NCBI GenBank assembly: GCA_046703825.1
Contig: JBJKSO010000015.1
Span: 1 to 7,146 of the forward strand
Origin: JBJKSO01 sp046703825
Lineage (GTDB): Bacteria > Chloroflexota > Dormibacteria > Aeolococcales > Bog-877
Reading direction: 5' to 3'
DNA: 7,146 bases
Positions 1-5,932 of the stretch are shown here, in pieces. The notes beneath the pieces were generated by a model that ran no database searches, was not told the origin of the DNA, and worked only from the letters and a program-made list of their open reading frames with translations. The translations under genes and the position numbers were made by a program. Each line of letters starts with the position of its first letter. Within the stretch, counting starts at the first letter, position 1.

Positions 1-101
1 CCCCCAACCCGGCGCTGGCAGCCCGCAACGCCAGCTCGAGACGGCGACGCCGGCGCCGGCCGCGCGCCGGGGGACACCGGGAGGCCGGCCCGCGCGAATG
101 A
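1..101 (+). CDS. Possible C-terminal tail of an upstream gene (partial)
   Basis: Reading from base 3, a frame stays open from the window edge to a TGA at 99-101. It would encode about 32 C-terminal residues, including a run of seven arginines (codons 39-59), and ends in Gly/Pro/Arg/Glu-rich sequence. The stop overlaps the ATG of the following HAD gene as ATGA, a common arrangement for translationally coupled genes. Third positions are mostly G or C, but the other two forward frames are also open here, so frame bias does not decide the matter. A disordered basic tail is plausible for many proteins, and I do not recognise the family. The call rests mainly on the ATGA overlap. Confidence 0.4.
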   Translation, partial: PNPALAARNASSRRRRRRRPRAGGHREAGPRE

Positions 102-835
102 CTCGGGGTCTGCCCCGGGCGATCGCCTTCGATTACGGGCGCACGCTGGTCGGGTTCACCTATCCCAGGGCCGCACTCAGTGACGCTGGAGAGGAGATCG
201 CCGCCCTGTTGCGCCGAGGCGGAATCAACTACTCAGGAAGTGGCCCCGAGCTGGGTCTGGCCCTGGACGGACGGATCGAGGCGCTGGTGGCTCGCGAACA
301 CCGGCGGTTGGGCAACCGAGAAGCCGCGATCCTGCCCCTGTACCGAAAGGCACTGACCGAGCTCACCGGAGCCGAATTGGACGAAGACCTGATCGACGGG
401 GCGTGCCGGCTGCACCAGCGCGCCTGGGTGGCCGGGGTGGTCCCGGCGCCGGGAGTGCGGCCGGTGCTGGCTCGGCTGGCCGGTGGCGGCCTTCGACTTG
501 CGCTCTGCTCCAACGCACCCTATCCACCCGCCCTCATGTACGAGCAACTGGAGCGACTGCACCTGCGCCGGCACTTCCACGCCGTCCTGTTCACCAGTGA
601 GATCGGCTGGCGAAAGCCCGACCCCAGGGTGTTTGCCGAACTGGAGCGTCGAGTCGGGGTGCCCGCGCGCCAGAGCTGGTTCATCGGGGACGAATTGGAG
701 GCAGACCTGAGGGGCGCCGAGGCATTCGGCTACCGAGTCCTGCTGGCGCCTGGGATCGAGGGGGCCGGCTACTCGGGTGCCCGGCTCGCCTCTTGGGAGG
801 CCCTGGCCGATCTGCTGGGGACGAGCGCAACTTAA
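98..835 (+). CDS. HAD-superfamily hydrolase (HAD-IA-like, variant motif I)
   Basis: The 245-aa protein has all four HAD landmarks. Motif I is FDYGRTL with nucleophile Asp12. Motif II is LCSNAP with Ser138. Motif III is RKPDP with Lys173. Motif IV is GDELEAD with Asp198 and Asp203. The roughly 100 residues between motifs I and II are mostly helical and Leu/Ala/Arg-rich, which fits a C1-type cap and the length of subfamily IA enzymes. Family members are cytosolic and act through a phospho-aspartate intermediate, usually on small phosphorylated metabolites; the substrate cannot be read from sequence. In classical phosphatases motif I is DxDGT, with a second Asp as general acid/base. Here that position is Gly14 and the next is Arg15, so activity may be altered. 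The ATG at 98 has GGGAGG at 79-84, a slightly long spacing, and overlaps the upstream stop. proS begins 9 nt downstream, so cotranscription is likely. Confidence 0.88.
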   Translation: MTRGLPRAIAFDYGRTLVGFTYPRAALSDAGEEIAALLRRGGINYSGSGPELGLALDGRIEALVAREHRRLGNREAAILPLYRKALTELTGAELDEDLIDGACRLHQRAWVAGVVPAPGVRPVLARLAGGGLRLALCSNAPYPPALMYEQLERLHLRRHFHAVLFTSEIGWRKPDPRVFAELERRVGVPARQSWFIGDELEADLRGAEAFGYRVLLAPGIEGAGYSGARLASWEALADLLGTSAT

Positions 836-844
836 ACTCGCCGG

Positions 845-2638
845 GTGAGGGTCAGCCAGCTCTTCGGCGTTACCCTGCGCGGCGCTCCGGCGGACGAGTT
901 GGAGTCGCACCGGCTCCTGCTGCGCGCCGGCTACGTGCAGCAACTGGCGGCGGGCCTGTTCAGCTACCTGCCGCTGGGCTGGCGCTCGCAGGAGAAGATC
1001 CGCCGGATTCTCCGCGAGGAGATGGACGCCATCGGTGGCCAGGAGATCAACATGCCCGTGGTCCACCCTGGTGAGCTGTGGCAGCGCAGCGGGCGCTGGC
1101 AGGACATCGATCAGACCCTGGCACGCTGGCAAGACCGCCGCGGTCGCGACATGGTGCTGGCGCTCTCCCATGAGGAGGTGGTAGCTGAGCTGGCCATCAC
1201 CCAGGTCAGCTCCTACCGCGATCTGCCCCGTCTCGTCTACCAGATCCAGACCAAGTTCCGGGACGAGCTTCGTACCCGGGGCGGCCTGGTTCGGGTGCGT
1301 GAGTTTGTCATGAAGGACGGGTACTCCCTCGATCGGGACCAGGCGGGATTGCGGCGCCAGTATCTGGCCAACTTCCGCGCCTACTTCCGGATCGCCGCGC
1401 GTGCCGGCATCCCCGTGGTTGCCGTCCTCTCCGACGTGGGCGTCATGGGCGGCAGCCTGGCCCACGAGTTCATCTACCTGACTGAGGTAGGCGAGGACAC
1501 CCTGGTCTTCTGCCACTCCTGCGGTTACGCGGCCAACCTTGAGGTGGCTCAGGCCGCCGACGCCGAGCCACCCCAGGAGGATCGCCTACCCCTGGAGGAG
1601 GTCCAGACCCCCGGCGCAGAGACGGCCGCTGACGTGGCCCGCTTTCTGGGAGTCGAGCAGGGGCGGGTAGCCAAGACCGTCGGCTACGCGGTGCCGGCCG
1701 AGGGCGCTCCGGCGCAGCTGGTGCTGGCGGTGGTGCCCGGGGACGCAGAGGTCAACCTGGCGCGGCTGCGCCAGGTGGTGGCGGCTGCCGAACTGCGCCC
1801 AGCCAACGCCGAGGAGCTGCGCAGCATCGGCGCCGAGCCCGGCTACATGTCCCCCCGGGGGCAGCTGGCGGGGAAGGCGCGGGTAGTGGTCGACGCGGAG
1901 CTGATGCGCCGGCCCAACCTGGTGGCCGGCGCCAACCGCCCGGGAGTGCACCTGCGCAACTTCAACATGGAGCGGGACGCACATATAGATGAGGTGACCA
2001 ACCTGGCCGAGGTTCGCCCCGGCCAGCCCTGCTCCAACTGCGGAGCGCCGCTGGAGCTGAGACGCGGTATCGAGTTCGGCAACATCTTTCAGCTGGGCAC
2101 CCGCTACGCCGACCGCCTGGGGGCGCACTTCACCGACGAGAACGGTGAGCAGCGCCCCATCGTCATGGGCTCGTACGGGATCGGACTGAGCCGGATGCTG
2201 GCCTGTGCCGCCGAGGAACATCACGATGGCCGGGGCCTGGCGCTGCCGGTCTCGATCGCGCCCTTTCAAGCCTGCCTGGTGTCGGTCGGCGCCGAAGCCG
2301 AGACGGTGGCGGAGGCTGACGGGCTCTACCGAGAACTAGAGCAAGCCGGGGTCGAGGTCCTCTACGACGACCGGGACGCCAGCCCCGGGGTGAAGTTCGC
2401 CGACGCCGACCTCCGCGGCATGCCGGTTCGCCTGACCGTTTCTCCCCGGGCCCGCCGGGCAGGCGGGGTGGAGATCAAGCCGCGATCGGGCGAAGCGCGG
2501 GTCGTGTCTCGCGAGGCGACTGTGCGAGAGACCGTTGCCGAGCTTGCTCGGCTCCAGGATCAGCTCGACCGCGCCACCGACCAAGCGACCCGCCAGGCCG
2601 ACTCGTTCATGGAGCGCGCCTTCGGTCCCGGGGACTGA
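845..2638 (+). CDS. proS: Prolyl-tRNA synthetase, bacterial type with INS editing domain
   Basis: This cytosolic class II synthetase charges tRNA-Pro with proline using ATP. The 597-aa product is slightly longer than the roughly 570 aa of the E. coli enzyme. The N-terminus (SQLFGVTLRGAPADE) is typical. Motif 1 lies near residues 50-75, LSHEE at 107-111, motif 2 (KFRDELR through REFVMKD) at 137-158, and motif 3 (GSYGIGLSRML) at 442-452. An INS (YbaK-like) editing domain that hydrolyses mischarged Ala-tRNA-Pro spans about 235-390. It carries AKTVGY (Lys277), a GxxxP motif (GYMSP, 333-337) and a His369 in GVHLRNF. Paired CxxC motifs flank it (Cys223/226 and Cys396/399). The anticodon-binding domain, about 470-570, contains DDRDASPGVKFADADL. 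The GTG start at 845 matches the usual family N-terminus, although no strong ribosome site precedes it; reinitiation from the HAD gene 9 nt upstream is plausible. dinB follows after 18 nt. Confidence 0.97.
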   Translation: MRVSQLFGVTLRGAPADELESHRLLLRAGYVQQLAAGLFSYLPLGWRSQEKIRRILREEMDAIGGQEINMPVVHPGELWQRSGRWQDIDQTLARWQDRRGRDMVLALSHEEVVAELAITQVSSYRDLPRLVYQIQTKFRDELRTRGGLVRVREFVMKDGYSLDRDQAGLRRQYLANFRAYFRIAARAGIPVVAVLSDVGVMGGSLAHEFIYLTEVGEDTLVFCHSCGYAANLEVAQAADAEPPQEDRLPLEEVQTPGAETAADVARFLGVEQGRVAKTVGYAVPAEGAPAQLVLAVVPGDAEVNLARLRQVVAAAELRPANAEELRSIGAEPGYMSPRGQLAGKARVVVDAELMRRPNLVAGANRPGVHLRNFNMERDAHIDEVTNLAEVRPGQPCSNCGAPLELRRGIEFGNIFQLGTRYADRLGAHFTDENGEQRPIVMGSYGIGLSRMLACAAEEHHDGRGLALPVSIAPFQACLVSVGAEAETVAEADGLYRELEQAGVEVLYDDRDASPGVKFADADLRGMPVRLTVSPRARRAGGVEIKPRSGEARVVSREATVRETVAELARLQDQLDRATDQATRQADSFMERAFGPGD

Positions 2639-2656
2639 CCCGGGCGGGCCCTGGGA

Positions 2657-3937
2657 ATGGCCGAGCGCGCCATCCTCCACGTCGACCTGGATGCGTTCTT
2701 CGTCTCCTGCGAGCTGCTTCGCCGCCCCGAGCTGGCCGGACTGCCGGTAGCGGTAGGCGGCGGCGCCGAGTCCCACCCCGGCGAACATCGCGACCCCGGC
2801 CGCGGGGTGGTGGCGGCCGCCTCCTACGAGGCCAGGCCCTTCGGCGTGCACTCCGCCCTACCCCTGGGGCGGGCACTGGCGCTCTGCCCCGACCTGGTGG
2901 TACTGCCGGTGGATATCTCCCACTACGCCGAGCGCTCCAAGGAGGTCTTCCGGATCTTCGACGCCTACACCCCCTTGGTGGAGCCGGGTTCGCTGGACGA
3001 GGCCTACTTGGACGTGAGCGGCAGCGCCCGCTTGGCGGGAGCCGCCGAGAAGATCGCCTACACGATCCAGCTCCGGCTGCAAGCCGAACTCGGGCTTCCC
3101 AGCTCAGTGGGGGTGGCCGGCAACAAACTGGTCGCCAAGGTGGCTTCGGAGCTCCGCAAGCCCAAGGGCCTGGTGGTGGTGCCCCCTGGGGACGAGGCCG
3201 AGTTCCTGGCACCGCTGCCGGTCAGCAGCCTGCCCGGGATCGGCCCCAAGACGGCGCAGCGGTTGCGCCTGGCCGGGCTGGCCCAGCTGGGCCAGGTGGC
3301 GACGGCGCCGGCCCGTCTGCTCGACCTCGTCGCCGGCCCAGGAGCAGTCAGTCTGCGCCAGCGCGCCTCCGGTATCGACCCAAGTCCCGTCACCGTGCCG
3401 GGCAACCCCAAGTCGCTGAGCCGCGAGGAGACCTACGACCGCGACCTCGGGGCAGCTGCCGATTTGGAGCGCCGGCTGGGCGCCCTCAGCGCCGCGGTCG
3501 GCGCCAGATTGCGGGCTCGCTCACTCGTAGCCCGCGCCGTCTCCGTCAAGATCCGCTACGCAGACTTTGAGACGCTGCTCCGGCGGCATCGCCTGGCCGA
3601 GCCCGGCTGCGCGGACCAGGTGCTGCTGGCGGCGGCCCTGGGGCTGTTCCGCTCGAACTGGGACCGCAACCGCCCCGTCCGGCTGCTGGGCGTCGGCGCG
3701 GAGGGCCTCGATCCGCTTCGGCAGCTCGACCTCTTCGAGGCTCCGGACCAGCGGTTGGAACGGCTTGATGAGGCGCTCGACCGTCTGCAGGCCAAGTACG
3801 GCAGCGAGGTGATCAGGCGTGGTGGCACCCGCGCTCCAGCGCTCGCCGACTGGAACCGCGACCATTTGCGGCGGCTCTCCGAAACCTCCCCCGAGGACAG
3901 ACCGCCGCCCGGTCGGGCGCCGGAGTTCGGTGCATGA
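2657..3937 (+). CDS. dinB: DNA polymerase IV (Y-family translesion polymerase)
   Basis: The 426-aa protein is a Y-family polymerase that extends DNA across damaged bases and mismatched primer ends. The palm motif HVDLDAFF carries metal ligand Asp10 and probable steric-gate Phe15, which excludes ribonucleotides. SLDEAYLDV carries Asp114 and Glu115. ASYEAR at 55-60 is the conserved nucleotide-contact segment. A helix-hairpin-helix (LPGIGPKTAQRL) lies at 192-203, and the little-finger domain spans about 250-350. QLDLF at 356-360 matches the sliding-clamp-binding consensus QLxLF. Two departures are visible: about nine extra residues between VGG and GVV (roughly 36-49) compared with E. coli, and a 66-residue tail after the clamp motif with an Asp/Arg/Pro-rich end. 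All catalytic residues are intact. The ATG at 2657 puts the first strand of the fold at residue 6, as expected. The ribosome site is weak. No SOS-type operator was recognised, and the 18-nt gap after proS suggests readthrough expression. Confidence 0.96.
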   Translation: MAERAILHVDLDAFFVSCELLRRPELAGLPVAVGGGAESHPGEHRDPGRGVVAAASYEARPFGVHSALPLGRALALCPDLVVLPVDISHYAERSKEVFRIFDAYTPLVEPGSLDEAYLDVSGSARLAGAAEKIAYTIQLRLQAELGLPSSVGVAGNKLVAKVASELRKPKGLVVVPPGDEAEFLAPLPVSSLPGIGPKTAQRLRLAGLAQLGQVATAPARLLDLVAGPGAVSLRQRASGIDPSPVTVPGNPKSLSREETYDRDLGAAADLERRLGALSAAVGARLRARSLVARAVSVKIRYADFETLLRRHRLAEPGCADQVLLAAALGLFRSNWDRNRPVRLLGVGAEGLDPLRQLDLFEAPDQRLERLDEALDRLQAKYGSEVIRRGGTRAPALADWNRDHLRRLSETSPEDRPPPGRAPEFGA

Positions 3938-3958
3938 CCACTATTGGCGGGGACTTTC

Positions 3959-3987
3959 TTGGGGGGCGGCGAAGATCGAAGTATCAT
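3959..3987 (+). promoter_or_regulatory. Candidate sigma70-type internal promoter
   Basis: TTGGGG at 3959-3964 (3 of 6 to TTGACA) and TATCAT at 3982-3987 (5 of 6 to TATAAT) are separated by 17 nt. They sit in the longest intergenic gap of the window, in a locally less GC-rich stretch. Transcription would begin near 3994 and leave a leader of about 22 nt before the ATG at 4016, with AGGA at 4002-4005 as ribosome site. The -35 is poor, and the elements could match by chance. Confidence 0.35.
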
Positions 3988-4001
3988 CGGTCTCTTGACT
4001 C

Positions 4002-4005
4002 AGGA
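4002..4005 (+). promoter_or_regulatory. Ribosome binding site deciding the start at 4016
   Basis: AGGA lies 10 nt before the ATG at 4016. The two upstream in-frame alternatives, TTG at 3944 and TTG at 3995, have no purine-rich site in front. This favours the shorter 90-aa product, and it agrees with the candidate promoter, whose transcript would exclude the 3944 start. Confidence 0.45.
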
Positions 4006-4015
4006 CACCGACTCC

Positions 4016-4288
4016 ATGGGCTGGGAGCTCGAGCGGAGGGGCGTCCGAGCGGTGGTTCGCGAGGACGGGCGCATCGAGTGCCAGGACGGCGAGCTGCTGG
4101 CGGCGCTGAGGCGCTGGATGAGCGAACCCGTGACCGTCTACCGGAGGGGCACCGTCACCGCATTGGACACGGATCAAGGAGATCCGTTGGAGCTGATTCC
4201 CGGCGACCGCCGCTACGTCGTCGCTCGGGTTCGGTCGCTGCCGGGCTGCGACCCGGATCTCCGCATCGTCGGCATGGTCTTCGAGTGA
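4016..4288 (+). CDS. Small conserved-looking hypothetical protein, 90 aa
   Basis: I do not recognise this family. The predicted product is a soluble, charged 90-aa protein with no signal peptide or membrane segment. It opens with MGWELERRGVRAVVREDG, which could form beta strands. A helical stretch (ELLAALRRWM) follows at about 28-37, then PVTVYRRGTVTAL, LELIPGDRRYVVARV and a hydrophobic end, RIVGMVFE. The strand-rich pattern suggests a small alpha/beta or beta-barrel fold. Third positions are almost all G or C throughout, which supports real coding against the arginine-rich alternative frame over the same bases. The frame could start at TTG 3944 (114 aa), but the AGGA site and candidate promoter favour ATG 4016. 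Its TGA overlaps the Nudix ATG (TGATG), implying translational coupling and possibly a shared job. No function is assigned. Confidence 0.75.
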   Translation: MGWELERRGVRAVVREDGRIECQDGELLAALRRWMSEPVTVYRRGTVTALDTDQGDPLELIPGDRRYVVARVRSLPGCDPDLRIVGMVFE

Positions 4289-4794
4289 TGAGGTTCGAGT
4301 TCCACTTCTGCCCCGCCTGCGGCAGCCGGCTGGAGCTACGCCAGGTGGAGTCCCAGGACCGTCCCGCCTGCCCGGAATGCGAGTTCGTCGCCTGGCGTGG
4401 ACCGCAGGTGGCGGTGGCGGTGGTGGTCCACGACGGCCACCGCCGGGTGCTGGCAATCCGGCGCGGCATCGAACCGGGCCAGGGTGAGTGGGCGCTACCC
4501 GGCGGATACGTGGATGGCGACGAGGATCCCGGCGCCAGCGCCGTGCGGGAGTGTCTCGAGGAGACCTGCTGCCGCATCGACCTGGAGGAGCTGCTCGGCG
4601 TCTTTCACGTGCCCACTAGGGAGGGGGCACTCCTAGTGCTCGGATACAGCGGCCGCTGGTCCGGAGGGGAGCCGGAGCCGACCCCCGAGGCTCCCTGGGT
4701 GCAGTGGTTCTCGGCCGACCAGCTCCCGGAGCTGGTCTTCACCTCCCACCGGCAGACGGTGGCGGCGTGGGCGAACGCGGCGGCGGGCGGCTGA
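4288..4794 (+). CDS. Nudix hydrolase with N-terminal zinc ribbon
   Basis: The 168-aa protein begins with a four-cysteine zinc ribbon (Cys8, Cys11, Cys28, Cys31) joined to a Nudix fold. The Nudix box runs from Gly73 to about Cys95: Gly73, Glu79, Arg87, Glu88, Glu91 and Glu92 fit Gx5Ex7REUxEExGU and supply the Mg-binding glutamates. The usual glycine near the end of the box is Cys94, giving EETCC. WALPGGYVDGDE just before and within the box is typical. Family members split nucleoside diphosphates linked to another group, such as ADP-ribose, NADH-like dinucleotides or oxidised nucleotides; the substrate cannot be told here. The ribbon layout resembles COG1051-like and Nudix_N_2-bearing enzymes. 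The same frame is open back to an ATG at 3934, but that extension is arginine-rich and lies over the 90-aa gene, so the start at 4288, just before the ribbon, is preferred. The next gene starts 1 nt after the stop. Confidence 0.93.
   Translation: MRFEFHFCPACGSRLELRQVESQDRPACPECEFVAWRGPQVAVAVVVHDGHRRVLAIRRGIEPGQGEWALPGGYVDGDEDPGASAVRECLEETCCRIDLEELLGVFHVPTREGALLVLGYSGRWSGGEPEPTPEAPWVQWFSADQLPELVFTSHRQTVAAWANAAAGG
4614..4638. repeat. Short inverted repeat inside the Nudix gene
   Basis: CACTAGG at 4614-4620 and CCTAGTG at 4632-4638 are perfect reverse complements separated by 11 nt. In RNA they would form a 7-bp stem within the coding sequence. No T-run follows, so it is not a typical terminator. 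It may be chance. Confidence 0.4.
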
Positions 4795-4795
4795 C

Positions 4796-5422
4796 ATGTT
4801 TCGCCTGGCCGGGCGGGGCTGCTCGATGGGCTGCTTGGGCTGCCTGATCCCAACTCTGCTGGTACTCGCCTTCCTGATCTGGGTGATTCACCTGCTCTTC
4901 ACCCCGCCGAACTATGGGGCGGTGCGACCCACCGCCATCAATACGGCCGTCGAGGCGGGCGCCGCCCAGGTCTCGGCGGACCTGGCCAATGGCAACCGGG
5001 TGGCCGCGATCGCACTCACCGACGGCCAGGCCACCACCCTGCTCCGGCAGGCGCTGAACGGCTACGCCGGGCTCTCCGACCTCTCGGTCCACGCCCTGGC
5101 CAACCAGGTGGTGGTCAGCGGAAAGACGGCTCTGCTCAACCATCCGCTGGTGGTGACGGGGAGCGTCAAGGCGCTCCCCGGCTCGGGGTCGGTGGTCCAC
5201 TTCGACTTCAGTGGTCTGGCGATCGGCCAGCTCGACCTGCCGAAGTTGATACCCGAGCTGCTGACCCACCAGCTGCATCCCCAGCTGGACCTTAGCCGGG
5301 TGGTGGGCGGAGCCGCGGTCAGCCTGGTCTGCCAGTCCTCCAAGCCTGGCCGGCTCATCCTGGGCTTCGCGTTCTCCAGCTCAGCTCCGCCGGACCCCGC
5401 CGCGTGCCGGTCTCTGACTTGA
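4796..5422 (+). CDS. Membrane-anchored protein with extracytoplasmic domain, possibly LmeA/YpmS-like
   Basis: The 208-aa product has a short N-terminal segment with Arg3 and Arg7 and three cysteines (Cys9, Cys13, Cys16). One hydrophobic helix follows at about 17-35 (LIPTLLVLAFLIWVIHLLF). The remaining roughly 170 residues probably lie outside the membrane. The cysteines precede the helix, so they do not form a lipobox and this is not a standard lipoprotein. The outer part alternates strands and short helices: ALTDGQATTLLRQALNG at 73-89, then VHALANQVVVSGKTALL, then a strand-rich half ending in LILGFAFSSSA. A 'threonine-aspartate then helix then strand' start of this kind recalls DUF2993/LmeA or YpmS-type envelope proteins, but the match is weak and from memory. 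Two more cysteines lie at 179 and 204. ATG 4796 follows the Nudix stop by 1 nt; ATG 4826 would also keep the helix. The function is unknown, and an envelope or lipid-related role is inference. Confidence 0.83.
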   Translation: MFRLAGRGCSMGCLGCLIPTLLVLAFLIWVIHLLFTPPNYGAVRPTAINTAVEAGAAQVSADLANGNRVAAIALTDGQATTLLRQALNGYAGLSDLSVHALANQVVVSGKTALLNHPLVVTGSVKALPGSGSVVHFDFSGLAIGQLDLPKLIPELLTHQLHPQLDLSRVVGGAAVSLVCQSSKPGRLILGFAFSSSAPPDPAACRSLT

Positions 5423-5919
5423 AGCGGGCAGGCCTCACCCACCTGGATCCGCAGGGGAGGGCGCGGATGGTCGACGTTGGCGACCGCCCCTCGAGCCGGC
5501 GCCAGGCCACCGCGAGCGGCCAGGTTCTGATCAGCGAGGCAGCTCACCTGGCCATCAGCCAGAGCGCTCTGCCCAAAGGCAACCCCTTCGAGGTGGCCCG
5601 GCTGGCCGGGATCATGGCAGCCAAGCGCACCGCGGAGCTGATCCCGCTCTGCCATCCCCTGGCGATCACCCACATCGAGGTCGACGTGGGGCTGCAGAGC
5701 GACCCGTACCGAGTTGTGCTGCAGGCGACTGTTCGCTGCCAGGGCTCGACCGGGGTGGAGATGGAGGCGCTCACGGCCGTGGCGGTCGCCGGCCTCACCG
5801 TCGTCGACATGATCAAGAGCGTCGATCCGTGGGCGCAGATCGACGGCGTTGCGGTGCAGGCCAAGAGCGGGGGAAAGTCGGGCGCCTTAGCGCGGCCCGC
5901 TCCGGACGCCGCCAGCTGA
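5404..5919 (+). CDS. moaC: Cyclic pyranopterin monophosphate synthase
   Basis: MoaC converts the 3',8-cyclo-dihydro-GTP made by the radical-SAM enzyme MoaA into cyclic pyranopterin monophosphate, the first stable intermediate of molybdenum cofactor. The enzyme is cytosolic and usually hexameric. Family signatures are in order: LTHLDPQGRARMVDV at 11-25, LPKGNPFEVARLAGI at 56-70 with Lys58, LCHPL with His84, GVEMEALTA with Glu119 and Glu121, VDMIKSVD at 133-140 with Asp135 and Lys138, and KSGGKSG near the end. The 171-aa length is slightly above the roughly 160 aa norm because of a short Ala/Pro-rich tail. GTG 5404 overlaps the preceding gene by 19 nt. TTG 5419, which overlaps its stop as TTGA, is an equally good start five codons later; neither has a clear ribosome site. 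No other moa or moe gene lies in the window, so the rest of the pathway must be elsewhere. Confidence 0.96.
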   Translation: MPVSDLKRAGLTHLDPQGRARMVDVGDRPSSRRQATASGQVLISEAAHLAISQSALPKGNPFEVARLAGIMAAKRTAELIPLCHPLAITHIEVDVGLQSDPYRVVLQATVRCQGSTGVEMEALTAVAVAGLTVVDMIKSVDPWAQIDGVAVQAKSGGKSGALARPAPDAAS

Positions 5920-5925
5920 TCAGCT
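5914..5925. promoter_or_regulatory. 12-bp perfect palindrome before the regulator gene
   Basis: AGCTGATCAGCT is its own reverse complement. It covers the moaC stop codon and ends 7 nt before the GTG of the GAF/PucR-type regulator. It could be an operator for autoregulation, but one or two such palindromes are expected by chance in 7 kb, and half of it is constrained by moaC coding. Confidence 0.2.
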
Positions 5926-5932
5926 CCTGCCG

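Noticed and set aside
50..70. Hairpin CCGGCGC/GCGCCGG with a 7-nt loop as a terminator or regulatory stem
   Set aside because: No T-run follows, and it lies in an extremely GC-rich stretch where such stems arise easily; probably part of the upstream coding tail.
233..1516. A 427-codon open frame on the - strand across the HAD gene and proS
   Set aside because: It is antisense to two clearly recognised genes, has no recognisable motifs, and long antisense frames are common opposite GC-rich genes.
1586..2269. A 227-codon - strand frame opposite proS
   Set aside because: It is fully antisense to the editing and catalytic parts of ProRS, with no motif of its own; a composition artefact.
2607..3212. 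A 201-codon - strand frame opposite the start of dinB
   Set aside because: Its Arg/Pro-rich, low-complexity translation lies opposite the conserved polymerase palm.
3934..4287. N-terminal extension of the Nudix protein from ATG 3934, which overlaps the dinB stop as ATGA
   Set aside because: The added 118 residues are Arg/Gly/His-rich without structure, while the other frame over the same bases has good codon bias and an ATG with a ribosome site. The zinc ribbon begins naturally at ATG 4288.
4805..4845. Lipoprotein signal in the Cys-rich N-terminus of the membrane protein
   Set aside because: The cysteines come before the hydrophobic helix, whereas a lipobox Cys lies at its end.
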